A DNA stretch of 22,981 nt, from assembly GCA_964473895.1 (NCBI GenBank), contig CAYYRE010000032.1, positions 1-22,981 on the forward strand, written 5' to 3'. Source of the DNA: Sulfidibacterium sp964473895. GTDB taxonomy: Bacteria; Bacteroidota; Bacteroidia; Bacteroidales; F082. Of the stretch, positions 8,074-14,751 are shown one piece after another (the stretch's first letter is position 1; each line of letters starts with the position of its first letter). Below the pieces are notes generated by a model that was not told the origin of the DNA, did no database searches, and worked only from the letters and a program-made list of their open reading frames with translations. Both the position numbers and the translations under genes were made by a program.

Positions 8074-8194
8074 AGAAATAAAACGGAAGGTTGGATGCTG
8101 CGCCGGTAAGGAGTTAAAAAGAGAACCCTTTTTTTAAATTATCTTTTTTGCGGTACTTCCATAAAAAACAAAAAAAGTTTAATATAAAAAACAT

Positions 8195-9295
8195 ATGACT
8201 TTGCACAAAACCAACGGTTTGCAAAGACAAACCCTCGCCCCTTTCAGTTGCCGCTATACGCCGCAAATCCCGGAATTGTTACTGCGACTGGAAGCTACGA
8301 TAGTTCTTTCTACTTATCAGGCCGGAAAGCTTGTTTTTCTTTCTCCGAAAGATGAAAACAGTTTGGTGCAACTTCCCCGTTCGTTTGAAAAACCCATGGG
8401 AATTGCCGAAGATACCGAAAAAGACAGGCTGGCTTTGGCCTGCAAAGATGAAGTAATTGTTTTTGCCAACTCGAAAGAGCTGGCTATCCATTACCCCAAA
8501 GCCCCCCGCCAATACGATGCTTTGTATATGCCGCGATTGACCTATCATACAGGACCGCTCGATATTCATGATTTGAGTTTTGGTGCGGGCGGCGGGTTGT
8601 ATGCTGTTAACACTTTGTTTTCGTGTATTATTCGGATTGACGAAAATTATAATTTTACCCCATATTGGAAACCTTGGTTTGTTGATGAACTGGTTTCGGA
8701 AGACCGTTGCCATTTGAACGGAATGGCCATGGTGAATGGAAAACCGAAATTTGCCACTGCTTTTAACCGGGGAAATCATTTTCAAAGCTGGCGCGAAAAC
8801 ATTACCCAAACCGGTGTTGTTTTCGATATGGAAAACGATGCCGTGGTAGCCGAAGGATTACCCATGCCTCACTCACCCCGTTGGTTTTATAACGACTTGT
8901 TCGTCCTTTTGTCGGCTACCGGTGAATTGGTGAAAATCGACCTGCAAACCGGAAAATACGATGTGGTGGTGAAACTGGATGGTTTTGTGCGCGGCATGGC
9001 ATTGTTTAAAGATTATCTGTTTATCGGACTTTCGAAATTGCGTAAAAATTCATCCACTTTCGGAAAACTTCCCTTTGCGGAAAAAGCAAACCGGGCAGGT
9101 GTTGTGGTGGTACATTTGCCTACGGGCAGCATAGCCGGTAAGATAGATTACCTCACTTCACTGGATGAAATTTACGATGTACACATCCTTGCCGGGAAAA
9201 TACGTCCCAATATCCTGAACACCATGACCCATGATTACAAAACAGGGTTGATGATTCCGGGTGCCACCTTTTGGGCAAAACAAAAAGAAAAATAA
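8195..9295 (+). CDS. TIGR03032 family protein, function unknown
   Basis: The 366-residue protein carries the conserved signatures I associate with TIGR03032: STYQAGKL at 39-46, SFEKPMGIA at 63-71, YMPRLTYHTG then DIHDL at 111-127, VNTLFSC at 138-144, DRCHLNGMA at 170-178, PHSPRW at 225-230, GFVRGMA at 263-269, IGLSKLR at 277-283 and EIYDVHIL at 325-332. The repeating strand-turn pattern suggests a beta-propeller. No signal peptide or membrane segment is visible, so it is probably cytosolic. Its biochemical role is not known to me. It follows a lone promoter with a long leader and precedes a T9SS-exported FG-GAP repeat protein by 23 nt on the same strand, so the two are probably one transcript. 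Confidence 0.9.
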   Translation: MTLHKTNGLQRQTLAPFSCRYTPQIPELLLRLEATIVLSTYQAGKLVFLSPKDENSLVQLPRSFEKPMGIAEDTEKDRLALACKDEVIVFANSKELAIHYPKAPRQYDALYMPRLTYHTGPLDIHDLSFGAGGGLYAVNTLFSCIIRIDENYNFTPYWKPWFVDELVSEDRCHLNGMAMVNGKPKFATAFNRGNHFQSWRENITQTGVVFDMENDAVVAEGLPMPHSPRWFYNDLFVLLSATGELVKIDLQTGKYDVVVKLDGFVRGMALFKDYLFIGLSKLRKNSSTFGKLPFAEKANRAGVVVVHLPTGSIAGKIDYLTSLDEIYDVHILAGKIRPNILNTMTHDYKTGLMIPGATFWAKQKEK

Positions 9296-9318
9296 ATAAT
9301 TCACCAAAATGATACGTT

Positions 9319-10689
9319 ATGAAACAAAATTTTTACTCAAGGAAAATCAGGCAACTCAAAGGTCTTTCCAAAAAGCTGCAAACACTGCAAAATGCCCCTC
9401 CGGATTTGCACTCCCCGAAAAAAGAGGAAGGGTTGTTAAAAAAAATACGGCTGCTGGTAAAAAAACTGCAATCCGTTTTTTCAGGGGGCTATCTCCGGCG
9501 GATTTTGGGCCCCGTTGCCTTGTTGGCCGGGCTTGCTATTGCGCAACCAGTGACAGCCCAGTCTTTTGCCAAACCCGTGAAGAACCCGTTCGGGATTCAA
9601 ATTCACGATTCGTTAAGCGCCCCTGCCTTTGCCGACCTCGACCATGACGGGGATATGGACATGCTGGTGGGAGGGTCTTACGGCCATCTCTATTACTATC
9701 AAAACACGGGGGCCGCTTCTCAACCTGCTTTTGCCCCGCCTGTGGATAATCCTTTCGGTCTCGACACCTTAATCAGGGATAGTTTGGCATACGTTGTTTT
9801 TCCTGCCTTTGCCGATTTGGACGGCGATGGCGACATGGATTTGTTGCTGGGAAAATCCGATGGTTCTTTTGAATATTTTCAAAACAAAGGCGATGCTTCC
9901 AACCCTTCTTTTGCCCCGCCGGTAGCCAATCCTTTCGGCCTGGTACCCCTCCAAAGTACGGATACAAACGAATCGGTTTTTGCCGCTCCTGCTTTTGCCG
10001 ATTTGGACGGTGATGGCGACCTGGACCTGTTGGTAGGGGCTTATTATGGAAAATTTGAATATTTTGAAAATACCGGGACAAAAACAAATCCGCAATTTGC
10101 CGCACCTGTGGAAAATCCGTTTCAGCTGGTTCCGGCCTATTATTTTGCTTTTCCGGCTTTTGCCGATGTGGATAATGATGGCGATATGGATATGCTGGTG
10201 GGTGAGTATTACGGGAATTTGGAATATTATCAAAATACCGGTACCAAAACGCAACCTGCATTTGCTTCCCCGGTTAAAGATCCGTTCGGCCTTGATTCCA
10301 TCCCTTCTATTGTGGTTTTCCCGGCTTTTGCCGACCTTGATGGTGATGGTGATATGGATTTAATGGTGGGCGATATTCGTCAAGAAGGTGACACTCTTGC
10401 GCTTTCCCAATTGTTCTATTTTGAAAACACCTTCATCACCGGAGTGCAACCTCCTTTACAGGAGGGTTCGCTAACCCTGTATCCCAATCCTGTTTCGGAC
10501 AAGCTGACATTGGAGTCGGCAGAAAAGATCCGCAAGGTCGAAATCTTTGATTTATTGGGAAGACGAACAGCTTTGTTTAACCACCCGCTCGACCGGATTC
10601 GGCTTTCTTCGTTAAAACCGGGGATTTACCAGGTAAAAATAACCTTTGAAAAAGGAAATTTTGTCGTCCGGAAAATCAGCAAACGGTAA
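9319..10689 (+). CDS. Secreted FG-GAP/VCBS-like repeat protein with T9SS type A sorting domain
   Basis: The 456-residue protein has three parts. Residues 1-60 are a Lys/Arg/Leu-rich extension (KKLQ recurs). A hydrophobic signal core follows at 62-75, with probable cleavage after VTA80 (AQPVTA-QSF). The body (about 83-375) has five repeats of 55-62 residues, each with NPFGL or a variant, FADLDGDGDMDLLVG, then a YYQNTG-type strand and an FAxPV end. The calcium-loop-like Asp runs lie at 106-114, 166-174, 228-236, 283-291 and 339-347. The C-terminus (about 384-456) is a type IX secretion sorting domain (LTLYPNPVSDKLTL, then EIFDLLGRR, LKPGIYQVKI). It is therefore predicted to be exported to the cell surface or medium. 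The start at 9319 was chosen as the only in-frame ATG covering this architecture. A strong terminator follows. Confidence 0.9.
   Translation: MKQNFYSRKIRQLKGLSKKLQTLQNAPPDLHSPKKEEGLLKKIRLLVKKLQSVFSGGYLRRILGPVALLAGLAIAQPVTAQSFAKPVKNPFGIQIHDSLSAPAFADLDHDGDMDMLVGGSYGHLYYYQNTGAASQPAFAPPVDNPFGLDTLIRDSLAYVVFPAFADLDGDGDMDLLLGKSDGSFEYFQNKGDASNPSFAPPVANPFGLVPLQSTDTNESVFAAPAFADLDGDGDLDLLVGAYYGKFEYFENTGTKTNPQFAAPVENPFQLVPAYYFAFPAFADVDNDGDMDMLVGEYYGNLEYYQNTGTKTQPAFASPVKDPFGLDSIPSIVVFPAFADLDGDGDMDLMVGDIRQEGDTLALSQLFYFENTFITGVQPPLQEGSLTLYPNPVSDKLTLESAEKIRKVEIFDLLGRRTALFNHPLDRIRLSSLKPGIYQVKITFEKGNFVVRKISKR
9565..10395 (+). repeat. Five in-frame protein-coding tandem repeats (about 165-186 bp each)
   Basis: Within the FG-GAP-like gene the unit recurs five times, anchored by the Asp-rich loop at residue spacings of 60, 62, 55 and 56. 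DNA copies are related but diverged (for example GCCGATTTGGACGG at the second and third loops), so this is old duplication and not a recent slippage array. Such repeats could still cause misassembly or recombination. Confidence 0.75.
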
Positions 10690-10706
10690 AGCGAAGGAAT
10701 TACCGT

Positions 10707-10743
10707 AAAAAAAGCCGGAGAACTATTTTCTCCGGCTTTTTTT
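10707..10743. terminator. Strong bidirectional intrinsic terminator
   Basis: AGCCGGAGAA (10713-10722) pairs perfectly with TTCTCCGGCT (10728-10737) around the loop CTATT. The stem is extended by seven As on the left and seven Ts on the right. Read from either strand it gives a GC-rich hairpin followed by a U tract. It sits between the convergent stops at 10689 (+) and 10760 (-) and would end both transcripts. Confidence 0.92.
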
Positions 10744-10759
10744 CGGCACTCAAAGTTTT

Positions 10760-11881
10760 TTAATGCAACAGTGATTTTAATGTATCCGTCAGCATCTTGC
10801 CACGCAGGTTTTCTGCAACAATTTTTCCATCGGGACCAATGAGTACATTATGGGGTATCGACTGTACGCCGTACAGTTTACCGGCAGCCGAACTCCAAAA
10901 CTTCAGATCGGATACCTGTGGCCAAACCAATCCATCTTTTTTGATGGCTGCCACCCATTTGTCATGGTCTTTGTCGAACGACACACCGAAAACGGTAAAA
11001 CCTTTGTCCTTAAATTCGTTATAGGCTTTTACCACATTGGGGTTTTCGGCACGGCACGGCATACACCACGAAGCCCAAAAGTCCACCAGCGTGTATTTAT
11101 GATTTTTTACCACCGAAGAAAGCGAAACCGGTTTTCCGTTCACATCATCCAGTGTAAAATCCACGAAAGGCTGTCCTACCGCCACCCGTTTCAAGGTAGC
11201 CACCCGTTTTTTCAGATATTGGTAATCGGGATTGTTGGCCAGGCTGCTGTCCAGAGAGTGGGTGGCCTGTTCCAATTGGGCCAGCGACAACCCGTAAGAG
11301 TTGCTCATGATGATATAAGGCGAAACAACGCTTTTGTTGTGCCGTTTTACATACCCCATCATGTAATTGATCCGGTCTTTTTCTATTTGGTTGTACTGCG
11401 CTTCAAGGTCTTTCATGGTCTTTTCATCGTGACGCGAGCGGGCTTGGCTGTATTTTACGCCGAGCATTTTCTCTTTTTCCATAAACCGTTTGGTCGAATC
11501 CTGGTAAGCATTAAAGGCATCTTGTGCTTTTGATCCTTTAATGACAGGATGACGCAGGTTCATCAGGTTGGCGTCCACGGTAATATTGCTGTTTTCAACC
11601 CATACCGGCAGGTAGGCATTGAATTTTTTAATGGTAAAATAGTACAGCCCGGGTTGGTCCACATGGCCTTTGAATTCACCCTGTCCGTTTTTCAGGATGA
11701 CAGAGTCTTTTTTGATCCATTTGCCCTCTTCCCTTTTTTGCATAATCACCTTGGTGTCCTGCTTCAGGTCTTTTATGTTCATTTTAACGGTATACTGTTC
11801 GCCCTTGGGTGTGTTTTGGCAAGAGGCAAAAAACAGCAATACCAGTGTCAGAAGTCCGGCTGTTTGAATAATTTTCCGCAT
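10760..11881 (-). CDS. TlpA-like thioredoxin-fold lipoprotein with DUF4369-type N-terminal domain
   Basis: The 373-residue protein begins with a lipoprotein signal ending FFASC (Cys21). Residues about 28-115 look like the DUF4369 beta domain (YTVKMNIKDLKQDTKVIMQKR, then a GEFKGHVDQPGLYYF strand pair). A charged, probably helical linker (about 118-232) follows. A TlpA/AhpC-TSA thioredoxin domain occupies about 233-373, with the redox pair in WCMPC (Cys273, Cys276) and the cis-Pro region QSIPHNVLIGPDGKI. The family is a membrane-anchored thiol-disulfide reductase in the periplasm; the client protein is unknown. Members are numerous in Bacteroidota. A TAGCTTTG -7 box lies upstream at 11925-11932, and the gene is transcribed towards the shared terminator. 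It appears intact. Confidence 0.9.
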   Translation of the reverse strand: MRKIIQTAGLLTLVLLFFASCQNTPKGEQYTVKMNIKDLKQDTKVIMQKREEGKWIKKDSVILKNGQGEFKGHVDQPGLYYFTIKKFNAYLPVWVENSNITVDANLMNLRHPVIKGSKAQDAFNAYQDSTKRFMEKEKMLGVKYSQARSRHDEKTMKDLEAQYNQIEKDRINYMMGYVKRHNKSVVSPYIIMSNSYGLSLAQLEQATHSLDSSLANNPDYQYLKKRVATLKRVAVGQPFVDFTLDDVNGKPVSLSSVVKNHKYTLVDFWASWCMPCRAENPNVVKAYNEFKDKGFTVFGVSFDKDHDKWVAAIKKDGLVWPQVSDLKFWSSAAGKLYGVQSIPHNVLIGPDGKIVAENLRGKMLTDTLKSLLH

Positions 11882-11924
11882 GATCGATAGAAATTTAATT
11901 TTAAAATGTTTAAGGTTTCGTTTG

Positions 11925-11932
11925 CAAAGCTA
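11925..11932 (-). promoter_or_regulatory. -7 promoter box for the TlpA-like lipoprotein gene
   Basis: The minus strand reads TAGCTTTG, an exact TAnnTTTG match, ending 43 nt before the start codon at 11881. No clear -33 TTTG is seen. Confidence 0.4.
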
Positions 11933-11972
11933 ATGAAATGGATGAAAAGATGGAGAATTTAACAATTTTTAT

Positions 11973-12180
11973 GACCCGTTTTTTTGTCTGGGCGGGCTTA
12001 CCCACAGGCTGTCACGGGTCGTCCACTATAGGCCCGTTGCTGGCGGCGGGTTTTGCAAAGGCCGTGCGGGGTCTTCCTGCCGTCAGCCTCCACCGGCCGG
12101 CAAAAACTACACCCCATCTGCCGGGCGCTGCCGTTTCCGCCTTCCGTAGGAACTCCTTCGGAGCCTGCCGCATAAGTTCA
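11973..12180. repeat. GC-rich, hairpin-prone intergenic island (candidate dispersed repeat or structured RNA)
   Basis: About 200 bp of high GC lie between AT-rich flanks. GACCCGT (11973-11979) is the reverse complement of ACGGGTC (12014-12020). The ACGGG of the latter can instead pair with CCCGT at 12033-12037, so the two pairings exclude each other. Other elements include TTTTGC (12051-12056) facing GCAAAA (12100-12105), and CTCC-TTCG-GAG near 12153-12163. The region overlaps no credible gene. It resembles the GC-rich dispersed intergenic elements seen in many Bacteroidota drafts, but a search is needed to say so. A conserved RNA is the alternative. Confidence 0.4.
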
Positions 12181-12221
12181 AAATACAGGTCTGGCCATAA
12201 ATAAAACAGGATACTAAAATT

Positions 12222-12704
12222 TCAGCGAATCTTTTTCGGTTGGGTTGTGTCGGGCGTTACGAAAACAGTATAAACACCGGTGGCCGTATCGAAACGGGTG
12301 ATTGCCTGTCCGATGCGTACCGAATCATAACGGGTAAACGTGCAACATTTGTTTTGTAAAACATTTATGTAAAGATGCAGGGTAAAAAGCGGTTGTTGCT
12401 TTACGCTGATGCCGTAATCCACGCTTTGTGTGCTGTCGGTACCCGTAAATTGTAACATAATGAGGTCTTTTTTGTCTTCGCCGATAAACGAAAAATACTT
12501 GCCACTGCTGTCCGGCAGGCGGACCACCCGAATATCCGAAGGTAAAAAGGTGCTGTCCCTGAAAAGGTTTTCTCCGGTAACCGAATCCACTACATTAAAA
12601 AAGAAAGGCTCCGGCACGCGAAAACAATCCCCGCATTTGGTGCAGCTTTGCCAGGCGAAGGCTGCCCACAGCAGGAAAATGATATAAAAACCTTTTCTTT
12701 TCAT
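12222..12704 (-). CDS. Putative lipoprotein of unknown function
   Basis: The 160-residue product begins MKRKGFYIIFLLWAAFAWQSC, a lipoprotein-type signal with Cys21 as the probable lipid site; the lipobox WQSC is atypical at -3. Cys21, Cys24 and Cys27 form CTKCGDC at the mature N-terminus, and a CC pair follows near residue 119 (NKCCTF). The rest is beta-rich with several TDSTQS and DTATGV turns. I recognise no domain. The start lies 6 nt after the purC stop, so it is the last gene of the phoH-purC transcript. The GC-rich island lies just downstream. Confidence 0.75.
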   Translation of the reverse strand: MKRKGFYIIFLLWAAFAWQSCTKCGDCFRVPEPFFFNVVDSVTGENLFRDSTFLPSDIRVVRLPDSSGKYFSFIGEDKKDLIMLQFTGTDSTQSVDYGISVKQQPLFTLHLYINVLQNKCCTFTRYDSVRIGQAITRFDTATGVYTVFVTPDTTQPKKIR

Positions 12705-12710
12705 CCCGAT

Positions 12711-13667
12711 TTATGCAATCCCGTTCGACCGGAGGAAATCCAGCACATTTTTTTCGATTCGCCGGCTGAGCGCCCCGCCTTCTGCCCGCTGGAATTTTTC
12801 CCCGGTAATTTGTTCGTACAGCTCAATGTAACGTTCCGAAACCCTTTCCACAAAATCATCGGTCATTTCCGGAACTTTTTGTCCCGGTTCCCCTTTAAAT
12901 CCGTTTTCCATCAGCCATTCACGTACAAACTCTTTGGAGAGTTGCCGTTGGGGAAGACCTTTTGCAAACCGCTGGGCATAACCCTCCGCATAAAAATAAC
13001 GCGAGGAGTCGGGTGTGTGTATTTCATCAATCAAAAAGATCCGGCCATCGGCTTTGCCGAATTCATATTTGGTATCCACGAGGATCAGCCCTTTTTCGGC
13101 CGCCATTTGCGAACCCCGTTCAAAAAGCAAGCGGGTATATTTTTCCAGCAGTGCATAATCTTTTTCCGAAACCAGACCCTGTCGCAGGATTTCTTCTTTT
13201 GAAATATTTTCATCGTGGCCCTCTTCGGCTTTAGTGGTGGGTGTAATGATAGGTTCCGGAAACCGTTGATGTTCTTTCATGCCCCCGGGAACCGGAACAC
13301 CGCAAATTTGGCGGGCTCCCTTTTGGTAACTGCGCCAGGCACTCCCCGTAAGATACCCGCGGATAATCATTTCCACCGGAAAAGCTTCGCAATACCGTCC
13401 AACGGTAACCATCGGGTCGGGAACGGCTGTTTTCCAGTTGGGCACAATGTCGGAAGTGGCATCCAGAAATTTGGCAGCAATCTGATTCAGCACCTGCCCC
13501 TTGTAAGGAATGCCGCGGGGCAAAACCACGTCGAATGCCGAAATACGGTCAGTAGCCACCATCACCAGGTAGCGGTTGTCGATGTTGTACACATCGCGCA
13601 CTTTTCCGTGGTAAACGTTTTTTTGCTTCGGAAACCGGAAATCGGTTCGGGTGAGGGATGGGGTCAT
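12711..13667 (-). CDS. purC: Phosphoribosylaminoimidazole-succinocarboxamide (SAICAR) synthase
   Basis: The product has 318 residues from the ATG at 13667. The longer frame to 13778 would overlap phoH by 92 bp and add 37 non-homologous residues, so the internal ATG is preferred. The enzyme joins CAIR and aspartate using ATP in purine biosynthesis. The N-terminus has the nucleotide-binding HGKVRDVY element. Both classical signatures are present: FPVEMIIRGYLTGSAW and LVDTKYEFG. ATDRISAFD and the acidic FLIDEIHTPDSSRY stretch also fit. The length matches the long form of PurC (similar to yeast Ade1) and not the roughly 240-residue short form. It lies 19 nt after a PhoH gene and 6 nt before a lipoprotein gene, all on one strand. 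No own promoter is seen. Confidence 0.96.
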   Translation of the reverse strand: MTPSLTRTDFRFPKQKNVYHGKVRDVYNIDNRYLVMVATDRISAFDVVLPRGIPYKGQVLNQIAAKFLDATSDIVPNWKTAVPDPMVTVGRYCEAFPVEMIIRGYLTGSAWRSYQKGARQICGVPVPGGMKEHQRFPEPIITPTTKAEEGHDENISKEEILRQGLVSEKDYALLEKYTRLLFERGSQMAAEKGLILVDTKYEFGKADGRIFLIDEIHTPDSSRYFYAEGYAQRFAKGLPQRQLSKEFVREWLMENGFKGEPGQKVPEMTDDFVERVSERYIELYEQITGEKFQRAEGGALSRRIEKNVLDFLRSNGIA

Positions 13668-13686
13668 GTCAAGTGGGTTTTTTGCA

Positions 13687-14637
13687 TTACGGGGTGTTAT
13701 TTTTTTGATACGCCTGCACAATACGGGTGACCAGTTTGTTTCTGACAATGTCTTTTTCGTTGAGATAGACAAAATCAATTCCTTTGATGCCTTTTAGAAT
13801 TTGCTGTGCCTGCAACAGCCCGGAGGTTTTATGCCGGGGCAGATCGATTTGGGTCACATCGCCGGTAATGATAAACTTTGCATTTTTGCCCATACGGGTC
13901 AGAAACATTTTCAGCTGGCTTTCCGAGACGTTTTGGGCTTCATCCAAAATGGCAAAAACATTACCGAGTGTCCGGCCGCGCATGTAAGCCAGCGGGGCAA
14001 TTTCAATGGTTTCGTCTTCCAAATACGACAACAATTTCTGGGTTGGAAGCATATCGCGCAAAGCGTCATAAAGCGGCTGCAGATAGGGATCCAGTTTTTC
14101 TTTCATATCTCCCGGCAGAAAGCCGAGGTTTTCGCCGGCTTCCACCGCCGGCCGGGTCAGGATGATACGTTTAACCTCTTTGTTTTTTAGTGCCCTGACC
14201 GCCAATGCCACTGCGGTGTATGTTTTTCCGGTGCCTGCCGGGCCAATGGCGAAAAGCAGGTCGTTTTCGCGAAGGCTTTCCACCATTTTTTGCTGATTGG
14301 CCGTTTGTGCTTTAATCAGTTTGCCGTGGCGTCCGTAAACCAAAACATCTTCCCGGGCGGTTCCCTTGCGGGTCATGGAATCATCTTCTTGCTCCATAAT
14401 TTGTTCCACGGCCTTGTCGTTCATTTTTCCGAAACGGTCAAAGTAAACCATCAACAAATCCATCCGTTTTTCAAATACACCGATTTCCGCCGGTTCGCCA
14501 ATGATTTTGATGAGGTTTCCCCGGACAATAATTTTTAATTTCGGAAAAATGGATTTGATACGGTTCAGGTATTTATCACCGGGGCCGAAAAATTCCACCG
14601 GGTTCTCCGTATCAATCTGAATAATACTTTCGCTCAT
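13687..14637 (-). CDS. PhoH family ATPase (PhoL/classical type)
   Basis: The 316-residue cytosolic protein has an N-terminal KH-like RNA-binding region (about 10-80, with LKIIVRGNLIKIIG and a following charged helix). A PhoH ATPase domain follows, with Walker A GPAGTGKT at 132-139, RPAVEAGENLGFLPGD at 162-177, and Walker B AILDEAQN at 229-236. This is the YbeZ/PhoL form found in most bacteria, often linked to YbeY and rRNA maturation. No ybeY gene is visible here. It differs from the PIN-PhoH protein at 3336-4676 by lacking the PIN domain. It leads the phoH-purC-lipoprotein operon and is divergent from the DUF62 gene; a TAATTTTG box lies 25 nt upstream. Confidence 0.94.
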   Translation of the reverse strand: MSESIIQIDTENPVEFFGPGDKYLNRIKSIFPKLKIIVRGNLIKIIGEPAEIGVFEKRMDLLMVYFDRFGKMNDKAVEQIMEQEDDSMTRKGTAREDVLVYGRHGKLIKAQTANQQKMVESLRENDLLFAIGPAGTGKTYTAVALAVRALKNKEVKRIILTRPAVEAGENLGFLPGDMKEKLDPYLQPLYDALRDMLPTQKLLSYLEDETIEIAPLAYMRGRTLGNVFAILDEAQNVSESQLKMFLTRMGKNAKFIITGDVTQIDLPRHKTSGLLQAQQILKGIKGIDFVYLNEKDIVRNKLVTRIVQAYQKNNTP

Positions 14638-14662
14638 GGGCTGTTTTAAATTTTTCCCGGTT

Positions 14663-14670
14663 CAAAATTA
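14663..14670 (-). promoter_or_regulatory. -7 promoter box for the phoH-purC operon
   Basis: The minus strand reads TAATTTTG (exact TAnnTTTG), ending 25 nt before the phoH start. It forms a divergent pair with the box at 14705-14712 on the other strand. Confidence 0.5.
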
Positions 14671-14704
14671 TACAAAATAGTGCCTCCGGCTTGCCCGAAT
14701 TTAC

Positions 14705-14712
14705 TAATTTTG
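14705..14712 (+). promoter_or_regulatory. -7 promoter box for the DUF62 gene
   Basis: TAATTTTG matches TAnnTTTG exactly and ends 39 nt before the start codon at 14752. No clear -33 TTTG lies 19-21 bp upstream. Confidence 0.5.
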
Positions 14713-14751
14713 AAAAAGTTTTTCAGCGATCATCCACCACACGGATAAAAC

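Larger units (their letters stand above)
7766..8194. other. 429-bp AT-rich divergent intergenic region
   Basis: The region lies between the start of the minus-strand amidohydrolase and the start of the plus-strand TIGR03032 gene. It holds the minus-strand -7 box at 7783-7790 and the plus-strand -7 box at 8066-8073. From the latter a leader of about 115 nt would be transcribed before 8195. That leader contains a short AT hairpin (AAAAAG 8116-8121 with CTTTTT 8128-8133) followed by Ts. I see no tRNA, no recognisable riboswitch and no credible gene. A 28-codon frame from 7889 is too short and unsupported. Confidence 0.5.
11882..12221. other. 340-bp intergenic region
   Basis: The part near 11882-11972 is AT-rich and carries the promoter of the TlpA-like gene. 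The middle (about 11973-12180) is sharply GC-rich (38 of 60 and 40 of 60 bases are G or C on the two lines from 12001) and hairpin-prone, and is listed separately. The last 40 bases run up to the stop of the upstream lipoprotein gene. The plus-strand 88-codon frame at 11938-12204 has no start context or recognisable domain and is not called. Confidence 0.55.

Noticed and set aside
9769..10261. Two long minus-strand frames inside the FG-GAP repeat gene
   Set aside because: Their repeats mirror the Asp-rich repeats of the real gene on the opposite strand and carry no independent signal.
11938..12204. 88-codon plus-strand frame in the GC-rich island
   Set aside because: The composition is Arg/Pro/Ala-rich with no domain, it begins in AT-rich promoter DNA of the opposite-strand gene, and it lies over inverted repeats. 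Better treated as non-coding structure.
13668..13778. Extended N-terminus of purC
   Set aside because: It overlaps the end of phoH by 92 bp and lacks similarity to PurC; the ATG at 13667 gives the normal family N-terminus.
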